A stretch of DNA of 64,000 nt, from the NCBI GenBank assembly GCA_028274465.1, contig CM051456.1, positions 18,819,033 to 18,883,032 on the forward strand, in the 5' to 3' direction. The notes beneath the pieces are model-generated. The model saw only the letters and a program-made list of their open reading frames with translations. It was not told where the DNA came from and did no database searches. The stretch is from Plantago ovata. Lineage: Eukaryota; Streptophyta; Magnoliopsida; Lamiales; Plantaginaceae. The position numbers and the translations under genes were made by a program. How positions within the stretch are numbered: the stretch's first letter is position 1; the number at the start of each line of letters is the position of its first letter. Positions 35,309 through 47,496 of this stretch are shown in pieces.

Positions 35309-36248
35309 CGTACTAATGAATCACCACCATGCCAATTGCCAAATATCAAGGTTCAGCAAATTAAGATCGTCACAGGTAGTTAATTTGTGGGATCTACAAC
35401 TTAGAATTACAACCCCACTAGCAAAACACCGACACGTCAAACAAAGTTAAACAAGCATTATTAATCTGATTATCATATATATATGTTGTGGCATCAATTA
35501 ATTTGGGACCTGATTAAGATTCGAGAATCCAATAAATCTAGGAAGTTGCGTAAAACACATTAGTTAGTATCTAATTATCTATCTGTCTCTGATATGAACC
35601 ATTAATCTAGTATAATCTAATTATAAAAATGATGATCACGTAAGTAGATTTGACCTGCAGGCCCAATTGGATGGAAAACTTGTACACATTTGCTACTTGT
35701 TGCCCAGAAGAAAGATACTTTCCTCATAAGTTAATGTTATAAAATAAAATCGGGGTATGGTACGTAATGATATGGGACATGGCCTGATAGCACCACCATG
35801 CAATGCAACCGAGTCAACCGACGACCGACGTGCTGGGTGATACATCATACATGGGCCTTTCCGTCTGGAAAGGTTGCTACGTAGCTTAGCCCCTGGTCCA
35901 TCTATCAAAGACCAAGACCCTCAAATCTCGATCAATCAACGAGCCTCACCTTCATCATGGATCATTCCAATTTTGTTTGTTTTGTTGGAAATGTGTCCAA
36001 ATATTAACCGCAAACATTTTCTCTTTTTGTATATATGTAAGTGAGTTGATAAACAAATGAAATAATGGTGATACAATTAATTGTTACTTTTCTAAATAAG
36101 TCGATAAAGTTTCATGACCACATTCATGGAAAATGGATCTAACATGTACAAATGAAGACCCTAAGGACTAGCCTCCCCGCCGGTCAGGCGGACCCCCAAA
36201 GGCCATGCCTGCAGCCACATGCCACATCACACACTTTAGATATAAGAA
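35309..36248. other. Spacer
   Basis: No gene was recognised. A more GC-rich patch lies at 36170-36230 (CCTCCCCGCCGGTCAGGCGG) just before the LINE remnant. The ORF at 35693-35908 (minus) has no recognisable feature. Confidence 0.4.
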
Positions 36249-38776
36249 GTGCCGAACAGACAAATTAATGATAATGTCATGGTTGCATACGAGGTGTTCC
36301 ATACCATAAATAAGAAGAGAAAATCTTCAAAACAATATGGAATGACTTTAAAACTTGATATTGAAAAGGCCTATGATAGGCACGAGTGGGATTTCATTAC
36401 TTTTACCTTAAAAAAGTTCAAGTTTCATCCTCATTTTATTAAGTTAATCTCCAGTTGTATTACTTCTTGTACTTTTATTGTGAGGGTGAATCAGATTTTG
36501 TCCCAGTCTTGGGTCCCTTCTAGAGGAATTATGCAAGGTGATCCTTTATCTCCTTACCTTTTCATTCTTTGTCAAGAGTTATTGGTACATCTTTTGCTTA
36601 ATAGAATGAAAGAAAAAAGTTTTTTACCACTTGAGGCATCCAAGAATGGCCATGATATACCTATCATTTGTTTTGCTGATGATTGCTTAATTTTTAGCAA
36701 AGCATGCGGAGGTTCAGTTGAATCTATATCTGACACTCTGGATGCCTATGGTCAAAAAGTGTGTTGGAACAAGAGTAGGGTGATTTTTTCACCAAATACT
36801 CCCATCCACACCAAGAAAAATATAACCCAGTTTTTGGGTGTGGCTTATAATAAAATACATGATAAGTATTTGGGATTACCCTTTTTGTTAGGGGAAAGAA
36901 AAGAGATATATTTGACCAATCATCAATAGAACTTTTGGAAGAATAAATGTTTGGTGTTCAAAATGTTTTTCCTATGCAGGAAGGGTAACTCTAAAACAAG
37001 TCGTTACTAGTGTTATACCTTCCTATTGCATGTCTATAGCAAAAATTCCGGCCCATGACTTGTATCACGAGGATTGATGATATAAATAGGAATTTTCTTC
37101 GGAACATGCAAAAGGAAGGGAAGAAAAAGGAAAAGTAAAATGGGCTATGATTTGTAAACAAAGTTTCTCGGAGGACTAGGGATAAGGAATTTAAATGTTC
37201 TTAACCTAACATTTTATGGTATCATGTTTACAATAGCAAGTATTTTCCTAACACCACTATCCTAGAAGCTGAGGCCAAACCAAGTCATAGCTGGTTCTGG
37301 TAAAATTTGATAAAATTGAAAGAAATTTTCATTACTAGTCTAGACTGAGGTGTCATGACACTAGAGGTCATAGGTTCAATTCTCGTCAAGTGCGAGATTA
37401 TTTATAGTTTATTATTAGCTTTGTAAAATGCTACTTATGAAATTATAATGGTTCGATTATTAAAAAAAAGAAAGAATTGGTAATGGAAAGAACACACAAT
37501 TTTGGTATGATACCTGGCTAAACAATAAAACCTTGACTGAATACTCAAATAATATACATAACGAAGAAATTAAGGTTTCTGATATTATATCTAATAACAG
37601 TTGGGACCTTAATTTGTTGTCTAACGTGTTGCCACATGAGTTAGTGATGGAAATACTGGGAGTTCCTCTCCCAAGAGAAGATAAATCGGATACCATAATA
37701 TGGAAAGGATCCCAGGATGGATGTTTTTCCATAAAAATAGCTTATAATTTGTTGATACATATGGAAGAAGAACCAGGACCTCAATGGTCTTGGAGTAATA
37801 TTTGGAAGATGAAACTATTTCCAAAAATACAGTTCTTTGTCTGGTTAAGAATTCACGATAGGATTCCTACCGCGGCAAGACTATATAAACACAATATTGT
37901 GGATGATAATTCTTGTAGGTTGTGTAACCAACAAGAAGAAACCTTAGATCATCTGGTTCTACGATGCCAAATATTCAGCAAATAAGATGTTGGTTAATGC
38001 AAGGGCCGGAAGAGATAGGAAGAGATACCACAAACTTTTTCACAAATTGTTTTCCAACTTGATAAACATCAAGATCAGCAAAAACTACCGATTATGTTTG
38101 GGTGGCTGATCTGGAATACAAGAAATGAGAAAGTGTTCAAAGGATTGGAACCTGACTTGTTCAAGTTCAATCTTTGTTTTACAAATTTAATAAAAAATTC
38201 TAAAATAACCATTCCTGACTCGAGAAATGATATGTCAACACAAATAGTATGCAAATGGGAACCACCCCCACCAAACATTTTGTGTGTCAACATTGATGGT
38301 CCTTGTTTGCACGAATCTGGAGCAATCGTTCGTGATAGCCAAAGACATTTTATAAAAGCAGCGGCTCTGTTTTTGGGCAAAACTGATCATAACATGGCGG
38401 AATTTTATGCTCTCAGACTTGGGTTGAACATTTGTACTCAACTGCAATTTGAGAGTCTCATCATTCAGTCTAACTCACAGTATCTAGTGTCTTGCCTTAA
38501 CAAGAAGAAATCTGCAAATGTCTATCAACAAATATTGCTTGATGATGCACAAAGGTAATGGACAGTTTACGAAATGTGACTTGGCGTTTTGTGTATAGAG
38601 AAGCCAATCAAGTTGCCGGCAAATTGGCTAATGAGGCCAGTCATAGGAATTTTGGTGGTAATCTTGCTTTAGCTTCTAGTAATTGTATGTATTTTGTGTG
38701 GGATGTGTGCCCAAGTTGGCTTAATCCTGTTTTAGATTTAGACTCGAGCTGTTATGTTAGATCTGAAAATGACTAA
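36249..38776 (+). pseudogene. Decayed LINE (reverse transcriptase, zinc-finger-like and RNase H regions)
   Basis: 36249-36929 is an open 226-codon piece of LINE reverse transcriptase with LKLDIEKAYDRHEWDFI, PSRGIMQGDPLSPYLFI and the catalytic FADDCLIF box. 37480-37985 continues with GNGKNTQFWYDTW in another frame, then the zf-RVT region (WKMKLFPKIQFFVWL, CRLCNQQEETLDHLVLRC). 38094-38776 holds an RNase H-like domain (PPPNILCVNIDGPC, GAIVRDSQRHFIKAAA, AEFYALRLGLN) ending with VYREANQVAGKLANEA. Endonuclease is missing. Stops and frameshifts separate the parts. A SINE (37325-37469) splits it. Confidence 0.85.
37325..37469 (+). mobile_element. SINE inserted in the LINE remnant
   Basis: 145 bp with a pol III B box GGTTCAATTCTC (37373-37384) preceded by CTAGAGGTCATA, ending in A8. 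It is flanked by GAAAGAA at 37318-37324 and 37470-37476, and the LINE reading resumes after it (IKLKE before, RIGNG-type after). The A box is weak, so the head is partly decayed or truncated. Confidence 0.65.
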
Positions 38777-38792
38777 ATATAAATATATCTAT

Positions 38793-38833
38793 AAATATCT
38801 GAGGATACTACTAGTCAATGAATACATTTCAAG
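38793..38833. repeat. 41-bp inverted repeat, left copy
   Basis: The sequence starting AAATATCTGAGGATACTACT is found in reverse complement at 40397-40437 with 40 of 41 matches. It starts 17 bp after the LINE stop codon. The similarity does not extend beyond the 41 bp. Confidence 0.9.
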
Positions 38834-40396
38834 TTTTTTTTTTTTTAAACAAACTAAAGGAAAACAAATTTTGTCTCCTTTGATTCTCCTATAAATAGGT
38901 CGGTCAAATTCATCTGTAAAGCACACATTTATGACATCTAACACTCTGCCAAGTGAGTTTTAGGGTGCTTCCCTCGACTTACAGTTAAATCGCACCCGGT
39001 TTGTCAAGGGAATCCGATCGAAGTGTGTATTCACGTCAAACTGACATGCATCTTCAAAAGACATGAATATAAAACCAAGAATTAACCGAGGTATCTAACT
39101 GTTAAACTAGTGCATAACACAAGTTGGTTTGTGCATTTTGACTATTGTAATTTGTAAGTAAAGCTATTGGTCCCAAAAGTATGGGGTCTGAAACTAGATT
39201 CCAATTTACACTGCAAAAAGAAGGTCAACGAAATTGTGCTAACCGAATTTACAAATATACAGAAAAGAAAACTAAAAAAATATACTGATTTTGCTTGTCT
39301 TTCTTTTTTTTTTTTTTTTTAATCACAAAATACTGTATTATCTTCTTAAGGTTGCCGGCTCCCCTGTCATCATGCTACTTATTACTGAGTTCCATCTGAC
39401 CAAATACCCTTTCAAGTTTTACCCATGTACAGTAACGATAGGGCCATCTGGATGTACTTGAAGATATCTGGATGAGTAAAGCAGTGGCAGCTGGCTTTTT
39501 CTTTAGGAAATGTAACTAATATGGTAACGGATTAAATCGGCAGTGGGCAAATTTTGCCAGAAGAGTGTTCTATACCTCTCTCCAGCTCCCTGATCTTATA
39601 AGTCCGTTCTATAAAAATAAAACCACCTTGTAGTTCTTAACATGCTTAATTAGTTAAGTTTGAGACATTTGCCCTTCCTATAAGCTAGCTTTTGATGTAC
39701 TTTGGTAACCTGAACTTGATGTATTTAACAACTCGAATAGTAATTCTGCCTCGTACGAACAGTGGATGTACCAAACAGGTGTAACACTTTATAGTTAAAT
39801 GAATGTTTACTTATAGAAAAAGAAAACAAATTGTATAGTTAGTCCCATCCCTTGGTCCCATACACAATTTCTTAATCACACGTAGTTCATTATATTTATA
39901 TGTAGTATTATCTTGTACAGTAGTTTTATCTCTTTGGCACTTTGAATGGCACTAAGATATGAATAGTTTTGTCACAAATGGCATCAATAGTCCGTGACTG
40001 AACGAACATACGTACGGTAGGATGGAGGAGCAAGTGGGATGAAGAAAATGAAAGCCTCTTTTGTTTTCAACCTTCAAAAGTTTCAGTCGGTCAATCAATC
40101 AATCTATCTTTTTCTTTGGGTAAGCAAAGTCTCCAACATGAACAAACTGCAAGTGTAGTGGTGTATCAAATAAAGCCACCCTCCATTTGTATCTTTCTAT
40201 CTCATCACTTTCAAGATAGATAGACCATTGCATTTGTTTCCTTTCCATTCATTGCTTTTTGGATCTTGTTCCACACACAATTGACTATTTTGCACACATA
40301 CTTCCATGCAATCAGTTAATTTAGAAGCAGGGTTTCAATCAAACCTGGAAGTTACTTGGTTTAATATATAATCTTGAATCTTGGGTTGGGTCGTCT
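38834..40396. other. Spacer between the inverted repeats
   Basis: 1563 bp with T-runs at 38837-38848 and 39304-39320. No coding region or RNA gene was recognised. Several GATAGATAG- and TCAATCAATC-type simple words occur near 40090-40220. Confidence 0.4.
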
Positions 40397-40437
40397 CTTG
40401 ACATGTATTCATTGACTAGTAGTATCCTCAGATATTT
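40397..40437. repeat. 41-bp inverted repeat, right copy
   Basis: Reverse complement of 38793-38833 with a single mismatch (CATGTCAAG against CATTTCAAG when aligned). It lies about 500 bp beyond the stop codon of the DHHC gene. Confidence 0.9.
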
Positions 40438-40934
40438 CCATACCAGTAAGATTGCAAGTTGTGTTTGAATGGGAATAAATCTTTGAAATTCTGGTCTGTA
40501 ATCTTTGGCCAATCACATACAAATTTGAATTGATCAACTTTATAGGATATGCATCAGCGTTTGCAATTCCATCACCATCAGTATGACAGCATCTGAGTTA
40601 ATAGTTATTACCAAACCAAGTTTGAAACTAAATGAACATTTTACAGGTTCGTAGATGGTAAATCTAATAGGTACTTGAGTTAACGAACCTCTCGAAAGCA
40701 GTGATGCTTGCGGACCAAGATTTGTATTTTGCCATTCTGCGGGAAGAAACAACAGATGACTGCCAGAATCTTGAATTGCAGCCCTCCATGATTCGTTTGC
40801 TATTAGCATCTTGGTCGAGAACCGTGAACACATCAGGTCGATGCTGATAATTGTAATCCATGAGATGCAAAAATGCACTCATGTTGTACAAGCTTTTCGC
40901 TTGATGTAATTGTATACAGACAGATCTTGGTGAA
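40438..40934 (-). other. 3' flank of the DHHC gene
   Basis: Likely 3' untranslated sequence of the S-acyltransferase gene on the minus strand. Minus-strand ORFs here (40540-40878, 40664-40891) start after its stop codon and show no domain. Confidence 0.4.
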
Positions 40935-43900
40935 TCAACCTTTGCCTGTGATAAACTCCTTCAGATTGATTATGATTCCCTTGTTATAAGGATTTATAAA
41001 CTGCGGAGCAGTTTGGAACTGATCGCCTGCCAAACGAAACATTAAGGGGATAAATCTTAAGCACAATAATGTAAATAAAAGGTAAGATCGATTAAAGTGA
41101 TGTAGAACTGAGGATTCCTATTCAGGTGGATATTACCGGTATGAGGAGCAGTTTTGTTCTGGAACTCAGGATATTTTCTCCAGTTTACCTACAACAAAAT
41201 GTTTCAGTCAAGAATTTCTACACTTCCTGTTTCTAGTATAAATGGGTGACACTGGATTCTATTACTCTGTAGAGCGTACGATGGGAAATAGTAGATCATT
41301 ATTCTTATTGACGAGAAAAACTTAAATCATAAGTATACTAAATTACTAACACACTTTAGACCTAAGCACACTCGGTTCACCCATATTCAAGACTTCTATT
41401 CTCCACAACTACTACAACTAGACATAATTCACCAACTTCTCCTAGAAAATCTCTCAACCCCAACGTCTCACACTGACACACCAATATAGCAGAGAGAAAA
41501 ACAAGAAACCAATATATTAAATTTAAAATGTGATGCAGTACCACTTGAATTACAAAATATATTTTCGGCAGATCATGCATGAACTCTTGACTACTTCAAA
41601 CAGGTGAAATAGATCTTACCCATTCGTCAGTTTTAATGTTAAGACACGCACAGTGAACATGCCACGCTAAGAAAAACACCTGCAGGAGAGAACATATGTT
41701 ATTCGATATTGTGAGCTAGCAACTATAAATACAAATCCATGCATGCACAAGCACATAGTATATGGAAACAGAGAAAAAACATTGGGGGATTGGGTTTCAC
41801 CTGCCATAGCACTTGAATTGCAGAAAACAACATTGTACTAAGGACCAGGTATCTGGAATAATCTCCCTGTCAACAAAGCACATTTAAAATCATAAGGTGA
41901 TACAAGATCTGATATAAGGCATTGGGGGAAACTGAAAAATCAGGCAACACTAATCAAACTGCAGATGCATTACATACCTCTTTTCCAGCTTCCATCGAAG
42001 TCTGAGAATTCGTGTTGACTAGAGGCAAAAGAGTTGCTAATTGAGTAAAACGGCGTAGGAGGAAAAATAGAGTGCAGGTGCAAGTGCAAACAGAAAAAGA
42101 AAAGGAGCACAATTTATTGTGTTGTAGTATAACACAAAGTTCAATATGGATAGTCGGATATCTTTCTTATCTTGCCATGCGAGGTTCAACCCAATGCTGT
42201 TGTTTCAAATTCTTTATGCTTCTTAAAATGGGTAATTAATTAGACTTCAGATGATAGATATTTGTTTTAGAGGCATAATTTTCATGTTTACTGAACAATA
42301 TTGAGGACAGAATGCAACTTCTCCACGACTCCACCTGTACTAAATATATTAAAGATCTCTCTGGAATTTTATTTCCCATTCAAAAAATTCTGTAACATAT
42401 TGTTTATTTTGCCTTTGATGCATGCCTTTTCTCCGAATATCTTTCCCTCTAGTTTTTCAATTTGATCCCCATGTTTTCACAGGACTGCTCCTGTACTAAA
42501 GTATTGCCAAGTCAAGTTCCATTGTTCAATGCTTATATATGATTATCCCTTCAAGAGATCATATTCCTGACACTATAAATAACAAGTTGAATTTCAGGAG
42601 ATTAATAAGAAATTTATTTTCCACCACTAATTCTGGAAAAAAGAACATGCAAACAGACTCATACAGATATCAAATTCCAACTAACTGAGAATTAGAATTC
42701 CTCTTTCCTTCTTTCTTTCTCTAAAGAAATCGAGTCATACTCACAATGTGCTATTGAACTGTATGAGTTATCTCTTCTAAATGCACGTTGACATACAACT
42801 AGCATATGGGCTAATGTATAGCCACAATATTTTTTATTTTTCATTTTCCATTTTTATATTCACAAAATAACTACATCTCAAAGCTCTAACCATATCTTCA
42901 CATAGTACAGACAGATAACATATTGAGTTGCTAAGCCTTGCTAATTCTTTCCCAGAACAGGTATACAGAAAGAGACTGTTATGTTTTCCTTCTCACGTAA
43001 CTATGAGTGAATATCATATGTTGGGGTAAAAAAGGTAAAGGGAATTTAATCCGGGGACTAAGTGGAAACTATAAGGATTGAACTTACACTGAACAGAAAA
43101 AGTTATGTAGGACACCTCCAATATGAGAAATCCAACTAGAAGCCCAACAAAGAAAAAATGATTCTTTTGACCTGCAAAGTTATAAAAGCACTATTATTGT
43201 AGAATAACACAAGAAATTTAAATAATAAAGATTGAACTTCAGTCATAGCAAATAATCAAGACAAGAATAAGGCCGACAATTACCTATACAGTTTCCAAAA
43301 GCAGGACAATGGTGGTCAAAGCCCAGAATATATGTCTTACAGTTCCTGCAATATCTTACTCTACCGTGTATAGCTGAACCCTGGAGTAGATCACAACTAA
43401 GGATTGAGACTCACTAGGAAATAGTGAAATACACATAAATATGAGCAGGATCATGCAGAAGTTAAATAGAACTCAAACTCATGCCGTACAGAAATGAAAG
43501 GTCAGCTTAAGTGTCTTACTTCATCATCCTGAGATTCATGCTGCAGATATAAGTAAAAAACCATGAATTCCTAATACAGAAGCAAGTATACAGTCATAAT
43601 TGAAACTCCCAATGAATTACAGCACCTCACCATGGGCTTGAATTTCAGCAAGGGGAGTTTCAACATATAAACCACGACGGGCAATACCACCAGTTACAAG
43701 GCCAGGGTCAGATCCCATAATACTGGAATCAATGATATGGTAGTCACTGGTCAGTACATGATGATTGTGAAAGAGATGAAATGAAGACACTAAAAGATGT
43801 AGTGCAGTACACAAAGGGATCGATATGAAATTCGAAAGGAGGACAAGAAACTAACCGGTATAGTCCAAACATTACAATGACGATCTCTGCATTAAATAAA

Positions 43901-45683
43901 AAGTCCTCCAAAGATGAAACAACTGCCAATTGAGAGAAAAAGAGAAGTACCAACATGTGAGCGAAAAGACTGAGATGGGCTTCAATGCTTCATTTTGCAG
44001 CTAAACTATGAGTAGTAATATGATATCTGTGACTGTCCATTGTAAATATATCAGAAACTCTTCCTGGTTCTAATTTGAATATACTAAACTTCCATAATAT
44101 TCTTCACGAAAAGGCTGAGATGGGCTTCAATGCTTCAAGGGTTTATGGCGTGGAAACAGCCTTTTGACAAAATGTAAACATAAGACTTCATTATATGTCC
44201 ACTACAACCCTGCCCCCCCACATAGCCAGTGGATTAGTGACCGTGGTGCATAGAGACTTGGAGCAGGGCTGGCTGAGTATATGAGGCAACTACTGCATTG
44301 GCCCCATTTTACACCCATGGCTCCAAATTATTGTGATAATACTATATCTTTTCGGTTGCCTTCTACTTCTTTTTGCTTTACAATAATAATATAAGCTTGC
44401 TTTTGTGGTAGAATTTGGGAAAACATAAATGAAGTGCAACAAAACATGGTATGTCATCATCATATCATATACTCTAATTTGTTTAAGAATTTCTTCTTGT
44501 AACCTCAGCTTTATCACCATAGATGAATTTCGTGTCCATTACTTGGTGGAGAATTATTTCATTTTTCACAAATAACAATGCTTTTTATATTCCTATTGAA
44601 GAAACTACATAAAATAAACATGCCGTAATAGAGAATCCTTTAAGCTGTGAAAATTTCAAGAACAGGAAAGTAGATCAACAATAGCAAGTTCATTTAGTAA
44701 GAATAAACATATAAGTTGATTAACTAAATCCATTTTCATATTATTGCCTACAAGAGTGCCAAAAGGAAATTTCATTTTCATATTTTCTATAGTTTCCTCG
44801 TGATAACATAAATAAATAGAAGGGACATTCATAAATCGCCTCAGGCCCCTTAAATTGTTTAGCTGCCTCTGACTTGGAGAAATGACTCCACAAAACAATG
44901 CAAATTTAAGTTCTGCTCTTCTTCAACTTTCTTCTGTTTCTCTATTATTCCACTCAATTATCACCTACGAGTACATTCTAATCACGTTCGCCATCATGCT
45001 TCCAAACTTCCAGTTATCAAGTCTAAATCCTATTGAATGTCACAATGGAATTCTCTATCAGAAGTTAAACGGCAAGATACATAAGCTCAAACAAGACCAA
45101 GTTTATGCAACACAAATGTAACAAATTACCCAGTACACACCAGATTAGGACTATCTAAAGTACCTAGGAATAGGATCACATTAAAACAAGAATAACTAGA
45201 AATGCCTGAGCATAAAGGTAGGAGAATCTCGTTCTTACCTCGTCGAACAGCATAAATGTAAACAGCCCAGATGAATAAAATGGTAAATAAAACAAAAGCT
45301 GGAGCTGATGCCTTCACACCCACAACCCTCTTGCAGCATCTTCCCATGCCAATAACGGCTAAAGTCAAAATCCCTAAAATTAAAGCCCAGGAGAGGTAAG
45401 AAAAATGACAAAATCTTGGAACAGACTAAGTACCTTAGAACAATTTGAACTGTAAACAACAAGAAAAGCATAATATTAATCGTACAGAATGAGAAATTGG
45501 GGAAGACAAACCTGAGAGGGGCAAGAGAGTGAGGAAGGATAAAGTTGGGAGGAAGAAAGCAAGCAAGAAAAGAGTTGATTGAGTGAAGATAGCAGATGTC
45601 AACGAGACCAGACAACTGATCGTCAGAGATTTCCAATTTCGATTTTCGCGGCATAAAACTGGATGATTAACTGATCCTGGCAT
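40935..45683 (-). CDS. DHHC-type protein S-acyltransferase (palmitoyltransferase)
   Basis: Twelve minus-strand exons join in frame to 333 aa: 45683-45512, 45373-45239, 43922-43856, 43722-43626, 43540-43520, 43380-43284, 43171-43088, 42036-41978, 41866-41801, 41679-41620, 41188-41137 and 41026-40935. All introns are GT-AG. Two N-terminal membrane segments lie at about 20-56 and 72-95, then a cytosolic loop holding the catalytic DHHC at 186-189 (RYCRNCKTYILGFDHHC, then PAFGNCIG). Two more membrane segments follow at about 200-222 and 248-280. The family moves palmitate from an autoacylated DHHC cysteine to cytosolic cysteines of membrane-bound proteins. The cysteine-rich domain is unusually short: the first CxxC pair and the KPPRxHHC part are absent. 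Exon 5 is only 21 nt (HESQDDE). The subfamily was not assigned. Confidence 0.88.
43962..44137. repeat. 31-bp direct repeat in DHHC intron 2
   Basis: CGAAAAGACTGAGATGGGCT... (43962-43992) recurs at 44107-44137 with one mismatch, 114 bp apart. It is intronic. Confidence 0.8.
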
Positions 45684-46525
45684 AGCTAAAAGCTTCGAGG
45701 AGGGAAAAAGGGCGAGAGAGTTTGAAGAAGATTTGCATTTAAGGAAGTAAATAAAAATTTTGTTTTAAATTTAGGCAAAAAATAAAATCAATTTGCCCCC
45801 CAAACTTTGAGATATTGAGTTTTGTCCCCTAACCTTTATATACTTGTGGATAGTGGATACTGCCCATTAAGTTAATTATTTTTGTGTACTATCTCCACTG
45901 AATTTTGAATTTTTAATAAGGGGTAAATTAAAACCGCACAGATTTTGAAACTTTAGAAAACAAATCACAACCCTACAATGGTTAGGACTTAGGATGTATC
46001 TCACGCAAATGCATCCCTATTAATAAATTAGGGACGGAGCCAGAAATTTGGTTCACGTACGGTACTCACGTGAACAAATTTTTTATATCGTATATCGAAC
46101 AAACTATTAGTGCAACAAGATTTTAGACACAAAAAATGCACAAGTTAGATAATATTTGTCATTTATACGTACACACGACTTAAATGCATTATGGATTTGA
46201 TTGTTTAGTAAAATGAAGTAATAACTATTCCTTTCAACAAGTTACGATTGTCAACCGAGTTACAATAAAATATTCAGTCCGACAGAAGTGGGGATTGATC
46301 ACCTGACCTCAGAATAACGGAAAACCACAAACCACAGCTCAGACTACTTGTAAACTACACATTTCGTAAAAACCTAGAGCAACAAGGTATATATACTAAA
46401 TGTAACTAAAATCCAGGTAAGGCTTTCCCTACCTGGCCCTACGGTGGCTCCGCCCCTGCCTATAATGTTTTATTATATCTGAGAAGACAAGAGTTTCCAA
46501 ATTTAAGCTCAAATTCAATTTTAAG
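45684..46525. other. Promoter region of the DHHC gene and spacer
   Basis: The first 150 bp would hold the DHHC promoter and leader (minus direction). No clear TATA box was chosen. The rest is AT-rich, and 46020-46070 and 46420-46460 hold slightly more GC-rich patches (GGACGGAGCCAGAAATTTGG; GGTGGCTCCGCCCCTGCC) suggestive of old repeat ends. Confidence 0.35.
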
Positions 46526-46744
46526 ATGAACCCTAATTGGAAGAAGAACAACGACGTTCCTGAGACTTTGAGTATTCAAGAACTGACTGATTCGGCCAAG
46601 ACAATTCGCGCTCTAGACAAAGACCCAATTTGTCAGTCAAGTGCACTCAAGACTTCCAAGTTGATTAATAAGAACGTCGTCGTTTCCCATCAGCTCATCC
46701 TAGTCGATCATCAATCAAGTGCAAGACCATCAAACGGTTCCTGA
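46526..46744 (+). CDS. Candidate small gene, 72 aa, function unknown
   Basis: The ORF starts AAGATGAACCC and encodes MNPNWKKNNDVPETLSIQEL, ending ARPSNGS. It is hydrophilic with no membrane segment or recognised domain. An AATAAA word lies 66 bp after the stop (46810-46815). The central part, ETLSI(Q/K)ELT...R(A)LDKD...KTSK(L/S)INKNVVV, and the 3' flank are repeated at 47497-47890 with conserved frame, which suggests the reading frame was once under selection or lies in a repeat family. Alternatives are a fragment of a larger decayed gene or part of an unrecognised transposon. Confidence 0.35.
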   Translation: MNPNWKKNNDVPETLSIQELTDSAKTIRALDKDPICQSSALKTSKLINKNVVVSHQLILVDHQSSARPSNGS

Positions 46745-47286
46745 AAGGCGTGTTCTTGTTTCAGATTCGTTGAACAAAGCCTCTTTGTAATTTCAGTATT
46801 TACATTATGAATAAAACTGGAAGTTACTTGTTTTTCTATTCCGTACAATTCTAGCCATTTGAGGCTTAAATTCTCTAAATCTCGGCTATTATCTCGGCTA
46901 TTTATAGTTTGTTGTTTCATTGTATTCGAGAGATCAATGAAATAGTACCTAGTTCATAAAATTCTCTCCATGTCGTCTAAACCCCTCTCCCAAATTTGTA
47001 TTTTTTATCCCCTTATTCTGTTATGCTTCAGATGAACATTCTCATTTAAATTTGAATAATTTGGAGTGTAACAATTGGCATATATATAGAGCCTGGTTAT
47101 TACATATAAACAAAGTCGAATGAAAAAAATGTTTGTTACACAAAAAAACATACATGATCAGCTTGTACTGTTCTGAAAGATTTAATAATCAAATATGAAT
47201 ACTATATTACTCCAAGATTGACCTGACCTGAGATGAGGTCTGGATATCACCAAATCAGGATGAAACTTGTTATGTGCAGTATACTT

Positions 47287-47496
47287 GATTTAGAACTCAC
47301 CAATCATCAATGGATTATGAGCGTTTAGTAATGCCTTCTGGGCTCAGTAATGCTCCTGGAACATTTCAATTTCCATTGAACACCATTTTTACACCACACT
47401 TGGGAATGTTTGTTCTGGTCTTTTCTTTCGACATCTTAATATACAATTCATACTTGAGCTCACATGTTGAACATCTCAAAATTGTTCAACGGCGCT
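47287..47496 (+). pseudogene. Ty3/gypsy reverse transcriptase fragment
   Basis: YERLVMPSGLSNAPGTFQFP, then VLVFSFDILIYNSYLSSH and VEHLKIV, match the gypsy RT segment from the MPFGL-NAP-TFQ motif to the catalytic FxDDIL motif. Here the motif is altered to SFDIL. Only about 70 residues remain, directly upstream of the second copy of the small ORF. Confidence 0.75.

Noticed and set aside
40540..40891. Minus-strand ORFs of 112 and 75 codons downstream of the DHHC gene
   Set aside because: Located after its stop codon, with no domain; probably 3' UTR sequence.
45235..45654. 139-codon minus-strand ORF overlapping the DHHC gene start
   Set aside because: It reads through intron 1 in another frame. 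The spliced frame starting at 45683 gives the membrane segments and continues into all later exons.
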